Of a stretch of DNA of 64,000 nucleotides, positions 24,516-33,474 are shown piece after piece. Position 1 is the stretch's first letter, and each line of letters opens with the position of its first letter. This stretch comes from Scandinavium manionii (GTDB lineage: Bacteria; Pseudomonadota; Gammaproteobacteria; Enterobacterales; Enterobacteriaceae). Location of the stretch: the NCBI RefSeq assembly GCF_024764775.1, contig NZ_JALIGC010000040.1, positions 843,068 to 907,067 of the forward strand. Direction: 5' to 3'. The notes below the pieces were generated by a model, which had not been told where the DNA came from, made no database searches, and worked only from the letters and a program-made list of their open reading frames with translations. The position numbers and the translations under genes are program-made.

Positions 24516-25253
24516 ATGCGCAAAATCGCATTGTTACTTGCGATGCTGTTGATCCCGTGCGTTTCGTTTGCCGGTTTGCTTAGCAGTAATAGCTCGACCA
24601 CCCCGGTCAGCAAAGAATATAAACAGCAATTAATGGGATCTCCGGTTTATATCCAGATCTTCAAAGAAGAGCGTACTCTTGATCTTTACGTAAAGATGGG
24701 TGAGGCGTATCAGCTGCTCGACAGCTACAAAATCTGCAACTATTCCGGTGGCCTGGGTCCGAAACAGCGCCAAGGCGATTTTAAATCCCCGGAAGGTTTC
24801 TACAACGTCTCCCGCAGCCAGCTCAAGCCCGATAGCCGTTTCTATAAAGCCATTAATATTGGCTTCCCGAACGACTACGATCGCGCACATGGTTATGAAG
24901 GGAAATACCTGATGATCCACGGTGCCTGTGTGTCGATTGGCTGCTACGCCATGACCGATACCGGCATTGATGAGATTTTCCAGTTCGTGACCGGTGCGCT
25001 GGTGTTTGGCCAGTCAAGCGTGCAGGTCAGCATCTATCCATTCCGCATGACCGATGCGAACATGGAACGCCACAAGTTCTCTTATTACAAAGACTTCTGG
25101 TCGCAGCTGAAGCCGGGTTATGACTACTTCGAGCAGACTCACAAGCCGCCGATGGTGACGGTACAGAGTGGTCGCTACGTGGTCAGCAAGCCATTGAGCC
25201 ACGAGATTCGTTCGCAGCTGGCGTCAAACTACGCGGTCTCCGAGACAAAATAA
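24516..25253 (+). CDS. dpaA: Peptidoglycan-Braun lipoprotein amidase DpaA (YafK, L,D-transpeptidase fold)
   Basis: A 245-residue periplasmic protein with a signal peptide (MRKIALLLAMLLIPCVSFA). The YkuD catalytic motif is MIHGACVSIGCYAM, with the nucleophile in SIGC. E. coli DpaA (YafK, once LdtF) detaches Braun lipoprotein from peptidoglycan rather than attaching it. The ATG at 24516 follows AAGGAACATGT; the frame is open from 24426 without conserved sequence. The last 30 bases overlap the 3' end of the convergent yafJ. Confidence 0.93.
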   Translation: MRKIALLLAMLLIPCVSFAGLLSSNSSTTPVSKEYKQQLMGSPVYIQIFKEERTLDLYVKMGEAYQLLDSYKICNYSGGLGPKQRQGDFKSPEGFYNVSRSQLKPDSRFYKAINIGFPNDYDRAHGYEGKYLMIHGACVSIGCYAMTDTGIDEIFQFVTGALVFGQSSVQVSIYPFRMTDANMERHKFSYYKDFWSQLKPGYDYFEQTHKPPMVTVQSGRYVVSKPLSHEIRSQLASNYAVSETK

Positions 25254-25991
25254 CGCCCACTCACCTGGCATAATCTTGTGCCAGGTTTCATTGCCGGTCA
25301 GCGGCTGAGTGGCAATCACGGTGACCACATCGTTCGGTGTGGTCTCTCGCTGAAAATCAATTTCCACATCCTGATCCAGTAACGTTGCCACGCCAAACGG
25401 CGCGCGGCGTGTTATCCAGTACAGATTGGTCGAGCAAAACGCCATCACATAGCGTCCGTCCGACAACAGCATGTTAAACACCCCTTTCTCCCGCAGCTCA
25501 GACGCCAATGACGCGATGTACTTAAACACCCCATTCATATTGCCGGGCGTGCGCGGATAGCGGCTGGTCAGTTTGTGCAACAGCCAGCAAAAGGCTTTTT
25601 CGCTGTCGGTTTCACCTACCGGGCGGAATTGTCCGGTCTCAAGGGATTTATAGCCCGTGAGCTGGCCGTTATGGGCGTAAGTCCAGTTGCGGCCCCACAG
25701 TTCGCGGGTAAACGGATGGGTGTTTTCGAGCGCCACTTCACCGCGGTTAGCCTGGCGAATATGGGCAATCACTGAACAGGATTTGATCGGGTAATCCTGC
25801 ACCAGTTTGGCTATGGGCGACTGAAAGCTCGGTTGCGGATCTTTGAATGTGCGACAGCCTTTGCCTTCATAGAAGGTAATTCCCCAGCCATCTTTATGCG
25901 GCCCGGTGCCGCCCCCGCGCTGAACCAGCCCGGTAAAACTAAAGCAGATATCGGTTGGCACATTGGCGCTCATCCCGAGCAGTTCGCACAT
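25224..25991 (-). CDS. yafJ: Class II glutamine amidotransferase YafJ
   Basis: A 255-residue protein consisting only of an Ntn-type glutaminase domain. Cys2 becomes the N-terminal nucleophile after Met removal (MCELLGMSA). The glutamine-site stretches HIRQANRG (near 78) and NWTYAHNGQL (near 102) are present. The acceptor reaction of YafJ is not known to me. It lies upstream-adjacent to gmhA on the same strand. Confidence 0.93.
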   Translation of the reverse strand: MCELLGMSANVPTDICFSFTGLVQRGGGTGPHKDGWGITFYEGKGCRTFKDPQPSFQSPIAKLVQDYPIKSCSVIAHIRQANRGEVALENTHPFTRELWGRNWTYAHNGQLTGYKSLETGQFRPVGETDSEKAFCWLLHKLTSRYPRTPGNMNGVFKYIASLASELREKGVFNMLLSDGRYVMAFCSTNLYWITRRAPFGVATLLDQDVEIDFQRETTPNDVVTVIATQPLTGNETWHKIMPGEWALFCLGDRVV

Positions 25992-26011
25992 CGTTCACCT
26001 CACATATAAAA

Positions 26012-26028
26012 CGGGGGCCAGGCCCCCG
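26012..26028 (-). terminator. Intrinsic terminator of gmhA
   Basis: Compact stem CGGGGGCC/GGCCCCCG, followed on the minus strand by TTTTATATG. It separates gmhA from yafJ, so yafJ needs its own promoter or readthrough. Confidence 0.7.
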
Positions 26029-26035
26029 CTACCAC

Positions 26036-26617
26036 TTATGCTTTTACCATCTCTTTTTCGATCAGCATAATCAGGATATGGATAACCTTAATATGGATTT
26101 CCTGAATGCGGTCGGCGTAACCAAAGTGCGGCACGCGAATTTCAACGTCAGCAGAGCCGTCCATTTTGCCGCCGTCTTTGCCGGTCAGGGTGATGACTTT
26201 CATGCCCTGTGCGCGCGCAGCTTCAATCGCTTTAATCACGTTACCAGAGTTGCCGGAGGTGGAAATCCCGAACAGTACGTCACCGGCACGGCCGACGGAT
26301 TCAACATAACGAGAGAACACATATTCGTAGCCGAAATCATTGCTGACGCAGGAGAGATGGCTGACGTCTGAAATGGCAATCGCCGGGTAGCCCGGACGGT
26401 TTTCACGGTAGCGACCGGTCAGCTCTTCCGCGAAGTGCATTGCGTCACAATGGGAGCCGCCGTTACCGCAGGAGAGTACTTTCCCGCCCGCTTTAAAGCT
26501 GTCTGCGAGCAGCACTGCCGCGCGTTGAATCGCATGGATGTTCGCTTCATCGGCCAGGAAATTGGCCAGAGTTTCCGCTGCTTCATTCAGTTCGTTACGA
26601 ATAAGATCCTGGTACAT
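26036..26617 (-). CDS. gmhA: D-sedoheptulose-7-phosphate isomerase
   Basis: A 193-residue SIS-domain isomerase. It converts sedoheptulose 7-phosphate to D-glycero-D-manno-heptose 7-phosphate, the first step to the LPS inner-core heptose. Substrate-site motifs CGNGGSHCDAMHFAEEL and GISTSGNSGNV are intact, and the zinc-binding HIKVIHIL lies near the end. E. coli GmhA (LpcA) is 192 residues and also sits between yafJ and fadE. It is divergent from fadE. Confidence 0.96.
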   Translation of the reverse strand: MYQDLIRNELNEAAETLANFLADEANIHAIQRAAVLLADSFKAGGKVLSCGNGGSHCDAMHFAEELTGRYRENRPGYPAIAISDVSHLSCVSNDFGYEYVFSRYVESVGRAGDVLFGISTSGNSGNVIKAIEAARAQGMKVITLTGKDGGKMDGSADVEIRVPHFGYADRIQEIHIKVIHILIMLIEKEMVKA

Positions 26618-26815
26618 GAGGAGTGTCCTTCCGCTTTAATGATTAACCTCAGCAGTGTAACGGATAGCGGATGCAGCGAGAAGCATTCAGCTCAGTTATC
26701 CCCGGTGCTTTTGATTATCCGTGCCACTGAAAACGGCAACAGTGTGAGCCATGTTGTAATTATTTTGTAAACACATTGATAAAAGAAATGACATCCACTA
26801 CAACCAATACATCAC

Positions 26816-26832
26816 AAGTGGTCAGACCTCCT
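26816..26832 (+). promoter_or_regulatory. FadR operator of fadE
   Basis: The sequence AAGTGGTCAGACCTCCT fits the FadR consensus (core TGGTCNGACC) and is nearly that of the E. coli fadE site. It lies 22 bases upstream of the start codon. This supports repression by FadR and release by long-chain acyl-CoA. Confidence 0.85.
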
Positions 26833-26854
26833 ACAAGCAAGGGAGCATTTCTTT

Positions 26855-29299
26855 ATGATGATTTTGAGTATTATTGCCACCGTTATCCTGCTCGGCGTGC
26901 TCTTCTATCACCGGGTTAATCTGCTGTTGAGCAGCCTCATTCTGCTGGTCTGGACCGGGGCGCTGGCGGCTTCTAGCCTGTGGAACATCTGGCTGCTGGT
27001 TCCTCTGGCAATCATCCTGGTGCCGTTTAACCTGCGTCCAATGCGTAAAGCGATGATCTCCGCGCCGGTGTTCCGCACCTTCAGCAAAGTGATGCCGCCG
27101 ATGTCGCGCACCGAGAAAGAAGCGATCGACGCGGGCACCACCTGGTGGGAAGGCGATCTGTTCCAGGGCAATCCGGACTGGAAAAAACTACACAACTACC
27201 CGCAGCCGCAGCTGACCGCGGAAGAACAGGCGTTTATCGACGGCCCGGTGGAAGAAGCCTGCCGTATGGCGAACGACTTCGAGATCACCCACGAACTGGC
27301 GGATCTGCCGCCGGAACTGTGGGCGTATCTGAAAGAGCATCGCTTCTTCGCGATGATCATTAAGAAAGAGTATGGCGGTCTCGAATTCTCTGCGTATGCG
27401 CAGTCTCGCGTGCTGCAAAAGCTGTCCGGCGTCTCCGGGATCCTGGCGATCACCGTCGGCGTGCCGAACTCCCTCGGCCCGGGCGAGCTGTTGCAGCATT
27501 ACGGCACCGACGAGCAGAAAAATCATTACCTGCCGCGTCTGGCGCGTGGTCAGGAAATCCCGTGTTTCGCACTGACCAGCCCGGAAGCCGGTTCTGATGC
27601 GGGCGCCATTCCGGATACCGGCGTGGTGTGCATGGGCGAATGGCAGGGTGAGCAGGTGCTCGGGATGCGCCTCACCTGGAACAAACGCTACATCACCCTC
27701 GCGCCGATTGCGACCGTGCTCGGTCTGGCATTCAAACTTTCTGACCCGGACAAACTGCTGGGCGGCGAGGAAGATTTAGGCATTACCTGTGCGCTGATCC
27801 CAACCGGTACGCCGGGCGTGGAAATTGGCCGTCGTCACTTCCCGCTCAACGTGCCGTTCCAGAATGGTCCGACCCGCGGTCAGGATATTTTCGTGCCGAT
27901 TGATTTCATCATCGGCGGGCCAAAAATGGCCGGTCAGGGCTGGCGTATGCTGGTGGAATGTCTGTCTGTGGGTCGCGGCATCACCCTGCCGTCAAACTCC
28001 ACGGGCGGCGTGAAATCCGTGGCGATGGCGACCGGGGCTTACGCGCACATCCGCCGCCAGTTCAAAATCTCTATCGGTAAAATGGAAGGGATCGAAGAAC
28101 CACTGGCGCGTATCGCAGGAAACGCGTACGTGATGGACGCTGCAGCGTCGCTTATCACCTACGGGATTATGCTCGGTGAAAAACCGGCGGTGCTGTCGGC
28201 GATTGTGAAATATCACTGTACCCACCGTGGTCAGCAGTCAATTATTGATGCGATGGATATCACCGGCGGTAAAGGCATTATGCTCGGCGAAGGCAACTTC
28301 CTCGCCCGTGCTTATCAGGGTGCACCCATTGCGATCACCGTGGAAGGCGCTAACATTCTGACGCGCAGCATGATGATCTTCGGCCAGGGCGCGATCCGCT
28401 GCCATCCGTACGTGCTCGAAGAGATGGCCGCCGCACAGAATAAAGATCTTAACGCCTTCGACCAGCTGCTGTTTAAACACATCGGCCACGTGGGCAGCAA
28501 CAAAGTGCGCAGCTTCTGGCTGGGTCTGACTCGCGGTCTGACCAGCAGCACGCCGACACACGATGCGACCCGTCGTTACTATCAGCATCTGAACCGCCTG
28601 AGTGCCAACCTGGCGCTGCTGTCTGACGTATCAATGGCGGTACTCGGCGGCAGTCTGAAGCGCCGCGAGCGTATCTCCGCCCGTCTGGGGGATGTGCTGA
28701 GCCAGTTGTATCTGGCCTCTGCGGTGCTGAAACGCTATGACGACGAAGGCCGTAACGAAGCGGATCTGCCGCTGGTTCATTGGGGCGTTCAGGACGCGCT
28801 GCATCAGGCTGAACAGGCGATGGATGACCTGCTGCGTAACTTCCCGAACGGCTTTGTGGCAGGCGTAATGCGCTTCGTCATCTTCCCGACCGGTCGTCAC
28901 TACGTCGCACCGTCAGATAAGCTGGATCACGCCGTGGCGAAAATCCTGCAAGTGCCAAGCGCGACCCGTTCACGTATCGGCCGCGGTCAGTACCTGACGC
29001 CCAGCGAGCACAACCCGGTTGGCCTGCTGGAACAAGCGCTACTGGACGTCATGGCCGCCGATCCGATCCATCAGCGTATTTGCAAAGAGATTGGCAAAAA
29101 CCTGCCATTCACCCGTCTCGATGAGCTGGCCCGGAACGCGCTTGCCAAAGGGCTGATTGACCAGGATGAAGCGGATATTCTGACCAAAGCCGAAGAAAGC
29201 CGTCTGCGCAGTATTAACGTTGATGATTTCGAACCGGATGCGCTGGCGACCAGGCCGGTAAAGCTGCCGGAGAAAGTCCGCAAGATTGAGGCCGCATAA
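26855..29299 (+). CDS. fadE: Acyl-CoA dehydrogenase FadE
   Basis: An 814-residue enzyme, identical in length to E. coli FadE. It performs the first oxidation of fatty acyl-CoA in beta-oxidation. Two N-terminal hydrophobic segments (about 1-20 and 25-60) anchor it to the membrane. The acyl-CoA dehydrogenase core follows (FALTSPEAGSDAGAIPDTG, LPSNSTGGVKS, DITGGKGIMLGEGNFLARA). A FadE-specific C-terminal domain extends from about residue 560. The FadR site controls it. Confidence 0.97.
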   Translation: MMILSIIATVILLGVLFYHRVNLLLSSLILLVWTGALAASSLWNIWLLVPLAIILVPFNLRPMRKAMISAPVFRTFSKVMPPMSRTEKEAIDAGTTWWEGDLFQGNPDWKKLHNYPQPQLTAEEQAFIDGPVEEACRMANDFEITHELADLPPELWAYLKEHRFFAMIIKKEYGGLEFSAYAQSRVLQKLSGVSGILAITVGVPNSLGPGELLQHYGTDEQKNHYLPRLARGQEIPCFALTSPEAGSDAGAIPDTGVVCMGEWQGEQVLGMRLTWNKRYITLAPIATVLGLAFKLSDPDKLLGGEEDLGITCALIPTGTPGVEIGRRHFPLNVPFQNGPTRGQDIFVPIDFIIGGPKMAGQGWRMLVECLSVGRGITLPSNSTGGVKSVAMATGAYAHIRRQFKISIGKMEGIEEPLARIAGNAYVMDAAASLITYGIMLGEKPAVLSAIVKYHCTHRGQQSIIDAMDITGGKGIMLGEGNFLARAYQGAPIAITVEGANILTRSMMIFGQGAIRCHPYVLEEMAAAQNKDLNAFDQLLFKHIGHVGSNKVRSFWLGLTRGLTSSTPTHDATRRYYQHLNRLSANLALLSDVSMAVLGGSLKRRERISARLGDVLSQLYLASAVLKRYDDEGRNEADLPLVHWGVQDALHQAEQAMDDLLRNFPNGFVAGVMRFVIFPTGRHYVAPSDKLDHAVAKILQVPSATRSRIGRGQYLTPSEHNPVGLLEQALLDVMAADPIHQRICKEIGKNLPFTRLDELARNALAKGLIDQDEADILTKAEESRLRSINVDDFEPDALATRPVKLPEKVRKIEAA

Positions 29300-29317
29300 C
29301 CCTTATCCCTTTCGATT

Positions 29318-29349
29318 GTAAGCCGGGTAAGCGCAGCGCCACCCGGCAC
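29318..29349. repeat. REP (palindromic unit) after fadE
   Basis: A single unit GTAAGCCGGGTAAGCG...CGCCACCCGGCAC, the same family as those at 16735 and 17977. It sits between the fadE stop and its terminator. Confidence 0.75.
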
Positions 29350-29363
29350 CAGGTCATCATCCT

Positions 29364-29390
29364 AAAAGCGGAGACTCTTCTCCGCTTTTT
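29364..29390 (+). terminator. Intrinsic terminator after fadE
   Basis: Stem AAAAGCGGAGA with TCTCCGCTTTT and a short loop, followed by TACATT. It ends the fadE transcript before yafV. Confidence 0.85.
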
Positions 29391-29472
29391 ACATTGAAAT
29401 GTTACGCACTCTCGCCTGTCCCTGATAAGGTAGATCAGTGACTCGTAAGCCAATAATCGGGAGTTTCTGACA

Positions 29473-30243
29473 GTGCCCAATCTGAAAGTAACAGTATTAC
29501 AACAACCCTTGGTGTGGATGGACGGCCCCGCTAACCTGCGTCATTTCGATCGTCAGTTGGAAGCGATTCACGGGCGCGATGTGATTGTGCTGCCAGAGAT
29601 GTTCACCACCGGCTTTGCGATGGAAGCGGCCACCCAGTCGTTGCCGGAAGAAAAAGTTGTCGCGTGGATGCATGAAAAAGCGCAGCAAACGGACGCCCTC
29701 ATTGCAGGCAGCGCCGCGCTGCAAACCGCTCGTGGCCCGGTGAACCGCTTTTTGCTGGTTGAGCCTGAAGGCCAGGTGCATCGCTATGATAAGCGTCATC
29801 TGTTCCGCATGGCGGATGAACATCATCATTATGAGGCGGGCCACGAGCGCCTGGTGTTCGAATGGCGCGGCTGGCGCATTCTGCCGCTGGTGTGTTACGA
29901 CCTGCGTTTCCCGGTATGGTCGCGCAACCGCAACGATTACGATCTGGCGCTGTATGTCGCCAACTGGCCTGCGCCACGTTCTCTGCACTGGCAGGCACTG
30001 TTAACCGCTCGCGCCATTGAGAACCAGGCTTACGTCATCGGCTGTAACCGCGTCGGCACCGACGGCAACGGGCATCACTATCGCGGCGACAGCCGGGTTA
30101 TCAACCCGCAGGGCGAAATCATCGCCAGCGCCGAGCCGCATCAGGCAACGCAGATTAATGCCGAACTGTCGCTCTCGGCCTTACAGGAATACCGCGAAAA
30201 ATTCCCGGCCTGGCAAGATGCCGATGGCTTCACGATTGGCTGA
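29473..30243 (+). CDS. yafV: Omega-amidase YafV (nitrilase superfamily)
   Basis: A 256-residue carbon-nitrogen hydrolase. The Glu-Lys-Cys triad is Glu42 (VLPEMF), Lys107 (YDKRHLF) and Cys141 (LVCYDLRFP). YafV hydrolyses alpha-ketoglutaramate and related omega-amides, as part of methionine salvage and repair. The start is GTG at 29473 with a GGGAG site. In E. coli the ivy gene lies between fadE and yafV; it is missing here. Confidence 0.94.
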   Translation: MPNLKVTVLQQPLVWMDGPANLRHFDRQLEAIHGRDVIVLPEMFTTGFAMEAATQSLPEEKVVAWMHEKAQQTDALIAGSAALQTARGPVNRFLLVEPEGQVHRYDKRHLFRMADEHHHYEAGHERLVFEWRGWRILPLVCYDLRFPVWSRNRNDYDLALYVANWPAPRSLHWQALLTARAIENQAYVIGCNRVGTDGNGHHYRGDSRVINPQGEIIASAEPHQATQINAELSLSALQEYREKFPAWQDADGFTIG

Positions 30244-30267
30244 TTAACCCTTCTGCTTTCCCCCTCC

Positions 30268-30296
30268 TTTAGCGCTTCTTTCACCGAAGCGCTAAA
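30268..30296. repeat. Perfect 11-bp inverted repeat between yafV and the sugar operon
   Basis: TTTAGCGCTTC and its complement surround TTTCACC, and ten or so A follow. On the plus strand a T tract is missing, so it is not a standard terminator for yafV. It may still end transcripts weakly, or it may be a protein-binding palindrome. Confidence 0.55.
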
Positions 30297-30443
30297 AAAA
30301 AAACCATATCCGTGCAGTAGCTCCAGATTTGAGACAAAGATTAGGCTGCTAACTTGCTGATCGACCTCGTTGTTAACTAGCTTTGGAGATGGCGTGTTTA
30401 TTTTTTATACCCACCTCTACAGCGAGTTAATAATGAGGACAGA

Positions 30444-31709
30444 ATGAAAAAGCTGACGTTAAGTCTTATTACCTTAGCGCTGGCGAGCGTTGCTAACGCC
30501 GCGCTTGCCGATACCCTGCGTATGGAATGTCCGATCTCCCCTGGCGGTAAGGAATACTGCAACTACGTCAAAGACCGTTTCGAGAAACAGACCAACAACA
30601 AGCTGGAATTTATCGAATTCCCGGCGGCGTCGGATGAAAAGCTGGCCCTGCTCCAGCAGCTTTTTGCCGCGAAAGATGAAAAAGCGGTGGACCTCTTCCA
30701 GTCCGACACCATTTGGGTCGGCCTGCTGGATAAGCAAACGCTCGATTTAACCGATGCCGTTGCCGATATGAAAGGCGATTTCTTCCCTGGCCCGTGGGCG
30801 AACGACACCGTTAACGGCAAAGTGAAAGCCATTCCGGCTTATCTCGATACCGGGGTGCTCTATTACCGCAAAGACCTGCTCGAAAAATACAACGAACAGC
30901 CGCCAAAAACCTGGGCTGATTTAACGCGTATCGCCACCAAAATTCAGGCGGAAGAACGCAAGGCAGGACATAAAAACTTCTGGGGGATGATCTTCCAGGG
31001 AAAATCGTATGAGGGCCTGACTTGTAACGCGCTGGAGTGGGTTGATTCCTACGGCGGCGGCACGTTCATCGATGAAAAAGGGAACGTGACCATCAATAAT
31101 CCGAAGGCGGCTGCCGCACTGGATATGGTCGCGGGCTGGATTGGCAAAATCACGCCGAAAGGCGCTCTGGGCTACAAAGAGGAAGAGTCGCGCGCAGTGT
31201 TCCAGAACGGAGATGCGCTGTTTATGCGTAACTGGCCTTATGCGTATTTGCTCTCGCAGGGCGCAGACAGCCCGCTGAAAGGTAAAGTCGGCGTCGCGCC
31301 GCTACCTGCCGGGCCGGACGGTAAATCGGCTAATGCGCTGGGCGGCTGGCAGTGGTCGATTAACGGCAACACCAAAAACAAAGAGGCGGCGATTGCGCTG
31401 CTGAAAATCCTCACTGACGCCGATTCGCAGAAAATGCAGCTGAAATACCTCGGCTTCGCCCCGACGCGTTCGGCGCTGTATGATGACAAAGCGGTCCTGG
31501 AAACCGCGCCGCATCTGACGATGTTCAAAGAGATCTTCGCCAATGCGGTGCCGCGTCCGGCGACAGCGACCAAAAGTCAGTATCCGCGCGTCTCTAACGC
31601 CATCTTTAACGTGACCTTCAAGGTGCTCAACGGTGGCAGCGACGGCAAAACCGCCGTGGCCGACCTGCAAAAACGCCTTGAGCGCGTGAAAGGGAAGGAC
31701 TGGCATTAA
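30444..31709 (+). CDS. Sugar ABC transporter substrate-binding protein (PalE-like, family 1)
   Basis: A 421-residue periplasmic binding protein. The signal peptide at about 1-22 ends ALA-DTLRMECP. The rest is a family 1 (MalE-type) solute-binding fold, with AIPAYLDTGVLYYRKDLLEKY near 130 and ALGGWQWSINGNTKNKEAA near 300. It heads a six-gene operon with two permeases, an ATPase and two alpha-glucosidases, so the ligand is probably an alpha-glucosidic disaccharide. By layout it corresponds to palE of the Erwinia rhapontici palatinose cluster. Confidence 0.85.
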   Translation: MKKLTLSLITLALASVANAALADTLRMECPISPGGKEYCNYVKDRFEKQTNNKLEFIEFPAASDEKLALLQQLFAAKDEKAVDLFQSDTIWVGLLDKQTLDLTDAVADMKGDFFPGPWANDTVNGKVKAIPAYLDTGVLYYRKDLLEKYNEQPPKTWADLTRIATKIQAEERKAGHKNFWGMIFQGKSYEGLTCNALEWVDSYGGGTFIDEKGNVTINNPKAAAALDMVAGWIGKITPKGALGYKEEESRAVFQNGDALFMRNWPYAYLLSQGADSPLKGKVGVAPLPAGPDGKSANALGGWQWSINGNTKNKEAAIALLKILTDADSQKMQLKYLGFAPTRSALYDDKAVLETAPHLTMFKEIFANAVPRPATATKSQYPRVSNAIFNVTFKVLNGGSDGKTAVADLQKRLERVKGKDWH

Positions 31710-32627
31710 TTGGCTCGTCTCGGCTATCAACAGCGGCGCCGCCGTATCGCGTGGATACTGGTGGCGCCCGCGCTGATTCTCCTTGCGCTGGCGGCGGGTT
31801 GGCCGCTGGCGCGTACCTTCTTTTTCAGTTTTACCAACGCGATGCTCGACAACCCGAGCGACTATCAGATGGTCGGGCTGGCAAACTATTACTTCAATCA
31901 CGACGGCCAAAGCAGCGGCGTGCTGGTGGACCCGCTGTGGTGGCAGGCGGTCGGCAACACGCTGTGGTTTACGCTGGTTTCCGTCAGCCTCGAATTGCTG
32001 CTCGGAATGCTGCTGGCGCTACTAATGAACGAAAAATTTCGCGGTCAGGGTTTGGTGCGTACCGCCATTCTGGTGCCGTGGGCGATCCCGACGATTGTCA
32101 GCGCCAAAATGTGGGGCTGGATGTTCCACGATCAGTACGGCGTGGTGAACTCCCTGCTGGCCAAAGTCTTTGGCTACCAGGCGCATCTGGCGTGGATCGC
32201 CGAGCCGTCGCTGTCGATGTGGGCGGTGGTGATCGCCGATGTCTGGAAGACTACGCCGTTTATGGCGCTGATGCTGCTGGCGGCGCTACAGCTGATCCCT
32301 GGCGATCTGTATGAGGCCGCTCGCGTTGACGGGGCCAGCGCCTGGCAACGCTTTAAGCGCATTACGCTGCCGCTGATCCTCCCCGCGATGATCGTGGCGC
32401 TTATCTTCCGTGTAATGGACGCGATGCGCATTTTCGACCTGATTTTCGTGCTGACGTCCAACAGCGAAGCGACGATGTCGATTTCCGGTTACGCCCGCGA
32501 GCAAATCATCTCGTATCAGGATATGGGCGTCGGCTCTGCGGCGTCAGTGCTGGTGTTCATGATGGTGGCGGGCATTGCAGCCTGCTTTATCCGCGTCTCG
32601 AAGCTTAACGAGAAGGAGAAGCGGTGA
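31710..32627 (+). CDS. Sugar ABC transporter permease (MalF/PalF-like)
   Basis: A 305-residue inner-membrane permease with six predicted helices and the EAA motif YEAARVDGASAWQRFKRITLP near residue 205, the contact with the ATPase. The reading starts at TTG directly after the TAA of the binding-protein gene. An AAGGA site lies 12 bases upstream, and no ATG gives a complete first helix. It pairs with the next gene as the transmembrane channel. Confidence 0.85.
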   Translation: MARLGYQQRRRRIAWILVAPALILLALAAGWPLARTFFFSFTNAMLDNPSDYQMVGLANYYFNHDGQSSGVLVDPLWWQAVGNTLWFTLVSVSLELLLGMLLALLMNEKFRGQGLVRTAILVPWAIPTIVSAKMWGWMFHDQYGVVNSLLAKVFGYQAHLAWIAEPSLSMWAVVIADVWKTTPFMALMLLAALQLIPGDLYEAARVDGASAWQRFKRITLPLILPAMIVALIFRVMDAMRIFDLIFVLTSNSEATMSISGYAREQIISYQDMGVGSAASVLVFMMVAGIAACFIRVSKLNEKEKR

Positions 32628-33472
32628 TGAAAACCACCCGTCGTCAGCGCAAATTCGGCCACCAACTGGTGATTTATTGTGGTGCAACCGTCGCCGTACT
32701 GTTTTGCGTTTTTCCGTTTTATTACGCCATTCTGACCTCACTGCGCACCGGGCAGGAACTTTTTCTACCCGCCTATTTGCCGAACGGCTTTCACTGGCAC
32801 AACTACGTGGTGGCACTAGTGGATAACGGTATCGCCCGCAGCCTGCTGAACTCGGTGCTGGTGGCGACGATTACCGTCGGCATCTGTCTACTGGTGTCGA
32901 TTACCGCGTCGTTCGCCCTCGCGCGGGTGCCGTTTCGCGGACGTAAATTCCTGCTGTTTACCATTCTCTGCGTGTCGATGTTCCCGCAGGTGGCGGTGCT
33001 GACCGGGATGTTCGAATTGGTGCGTTTTCTGGGGCTGTACGACTCCCTCGGCGCACTGGTGCTCTCGTACACCACATTTTCGCTACCGTTCACCGTCTGG
33101 GTGCTGACCACGTTTATGAAGTCAATTCCGGTGGAGTTGGAAGAAGCGGCGATTGTCGACGGGGCGAAAACCTGGACTATTATCCGCCGGGTGTTTGCCC
33201 CGATTCTGGCGCCTGCGCTGGTCACTACCGGGCTGCTGGCGTTTATCGGCGCATGGAACGAATTCATGTTTGCACTGACGTTCATTATTTCCGGCGACAA
33301 GCGTACCGTGCCGGTGGCTATCAGCATGTTCAGCGGCGCGTCGACCTTTGAACTGCCGTGGGGCAGTATTATGGCGGCCTCGGTGGTGGTGACGCTGCCG
33401 ATTATTGTGCTGGTGCTCATCTTCCAGAAACGCATTGTCAGCGGGCTGACCAGCGGAGCGATTAAGGGATAA
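32627..33472 (+). CDS. Sugar ABC transporter permease (MalG/PalG-like)
   Basis: A 281-residue second permease with six predicted helices and an EAA motif (LEEAAIVDGAKTWTIIRRVF near residue 170). The C-terminal stretch KRIVSGLTSGAIKG is typical of MalG-type proteins. ATG at 32627 overlaps the previous stop (TGATG); a GTG three bases earlier is also possible. The AGGAG site fits either. Confidence 0.86.
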   Translation: MKTTRRQRKFGHQLVIYCGATVAVLFCVFPFYYAILTSLRTGQELFLPAYLPNGFHWHNYVVALVDNGIARSLLNSVLVATITVGICLLVSITASFALARVPFRGRKFLLFTILCVSMFPQVAVLTGMFELVRFLGLYDSLGALVLSYTTFSLPFTVWVLTTFMKSIPVELEEAAIVDGAKTWTIIRRVFAPILAPALVTTGLLAFIGAWNEFMFALTFIISGDKRTVPVAISMFSGASTFELPWGSIMAASVVVTLPIIVLVLIFQKRIVSGLTSGAIKG

Positions 33473-33474
33473 CT

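Noticed and set aside
30268..30303. Calling the palindrome after yafV an intrinsic terminator
   Set aside because: The sense strand carries A, not T, after the stem. It was recorded only as an inverted repeat.
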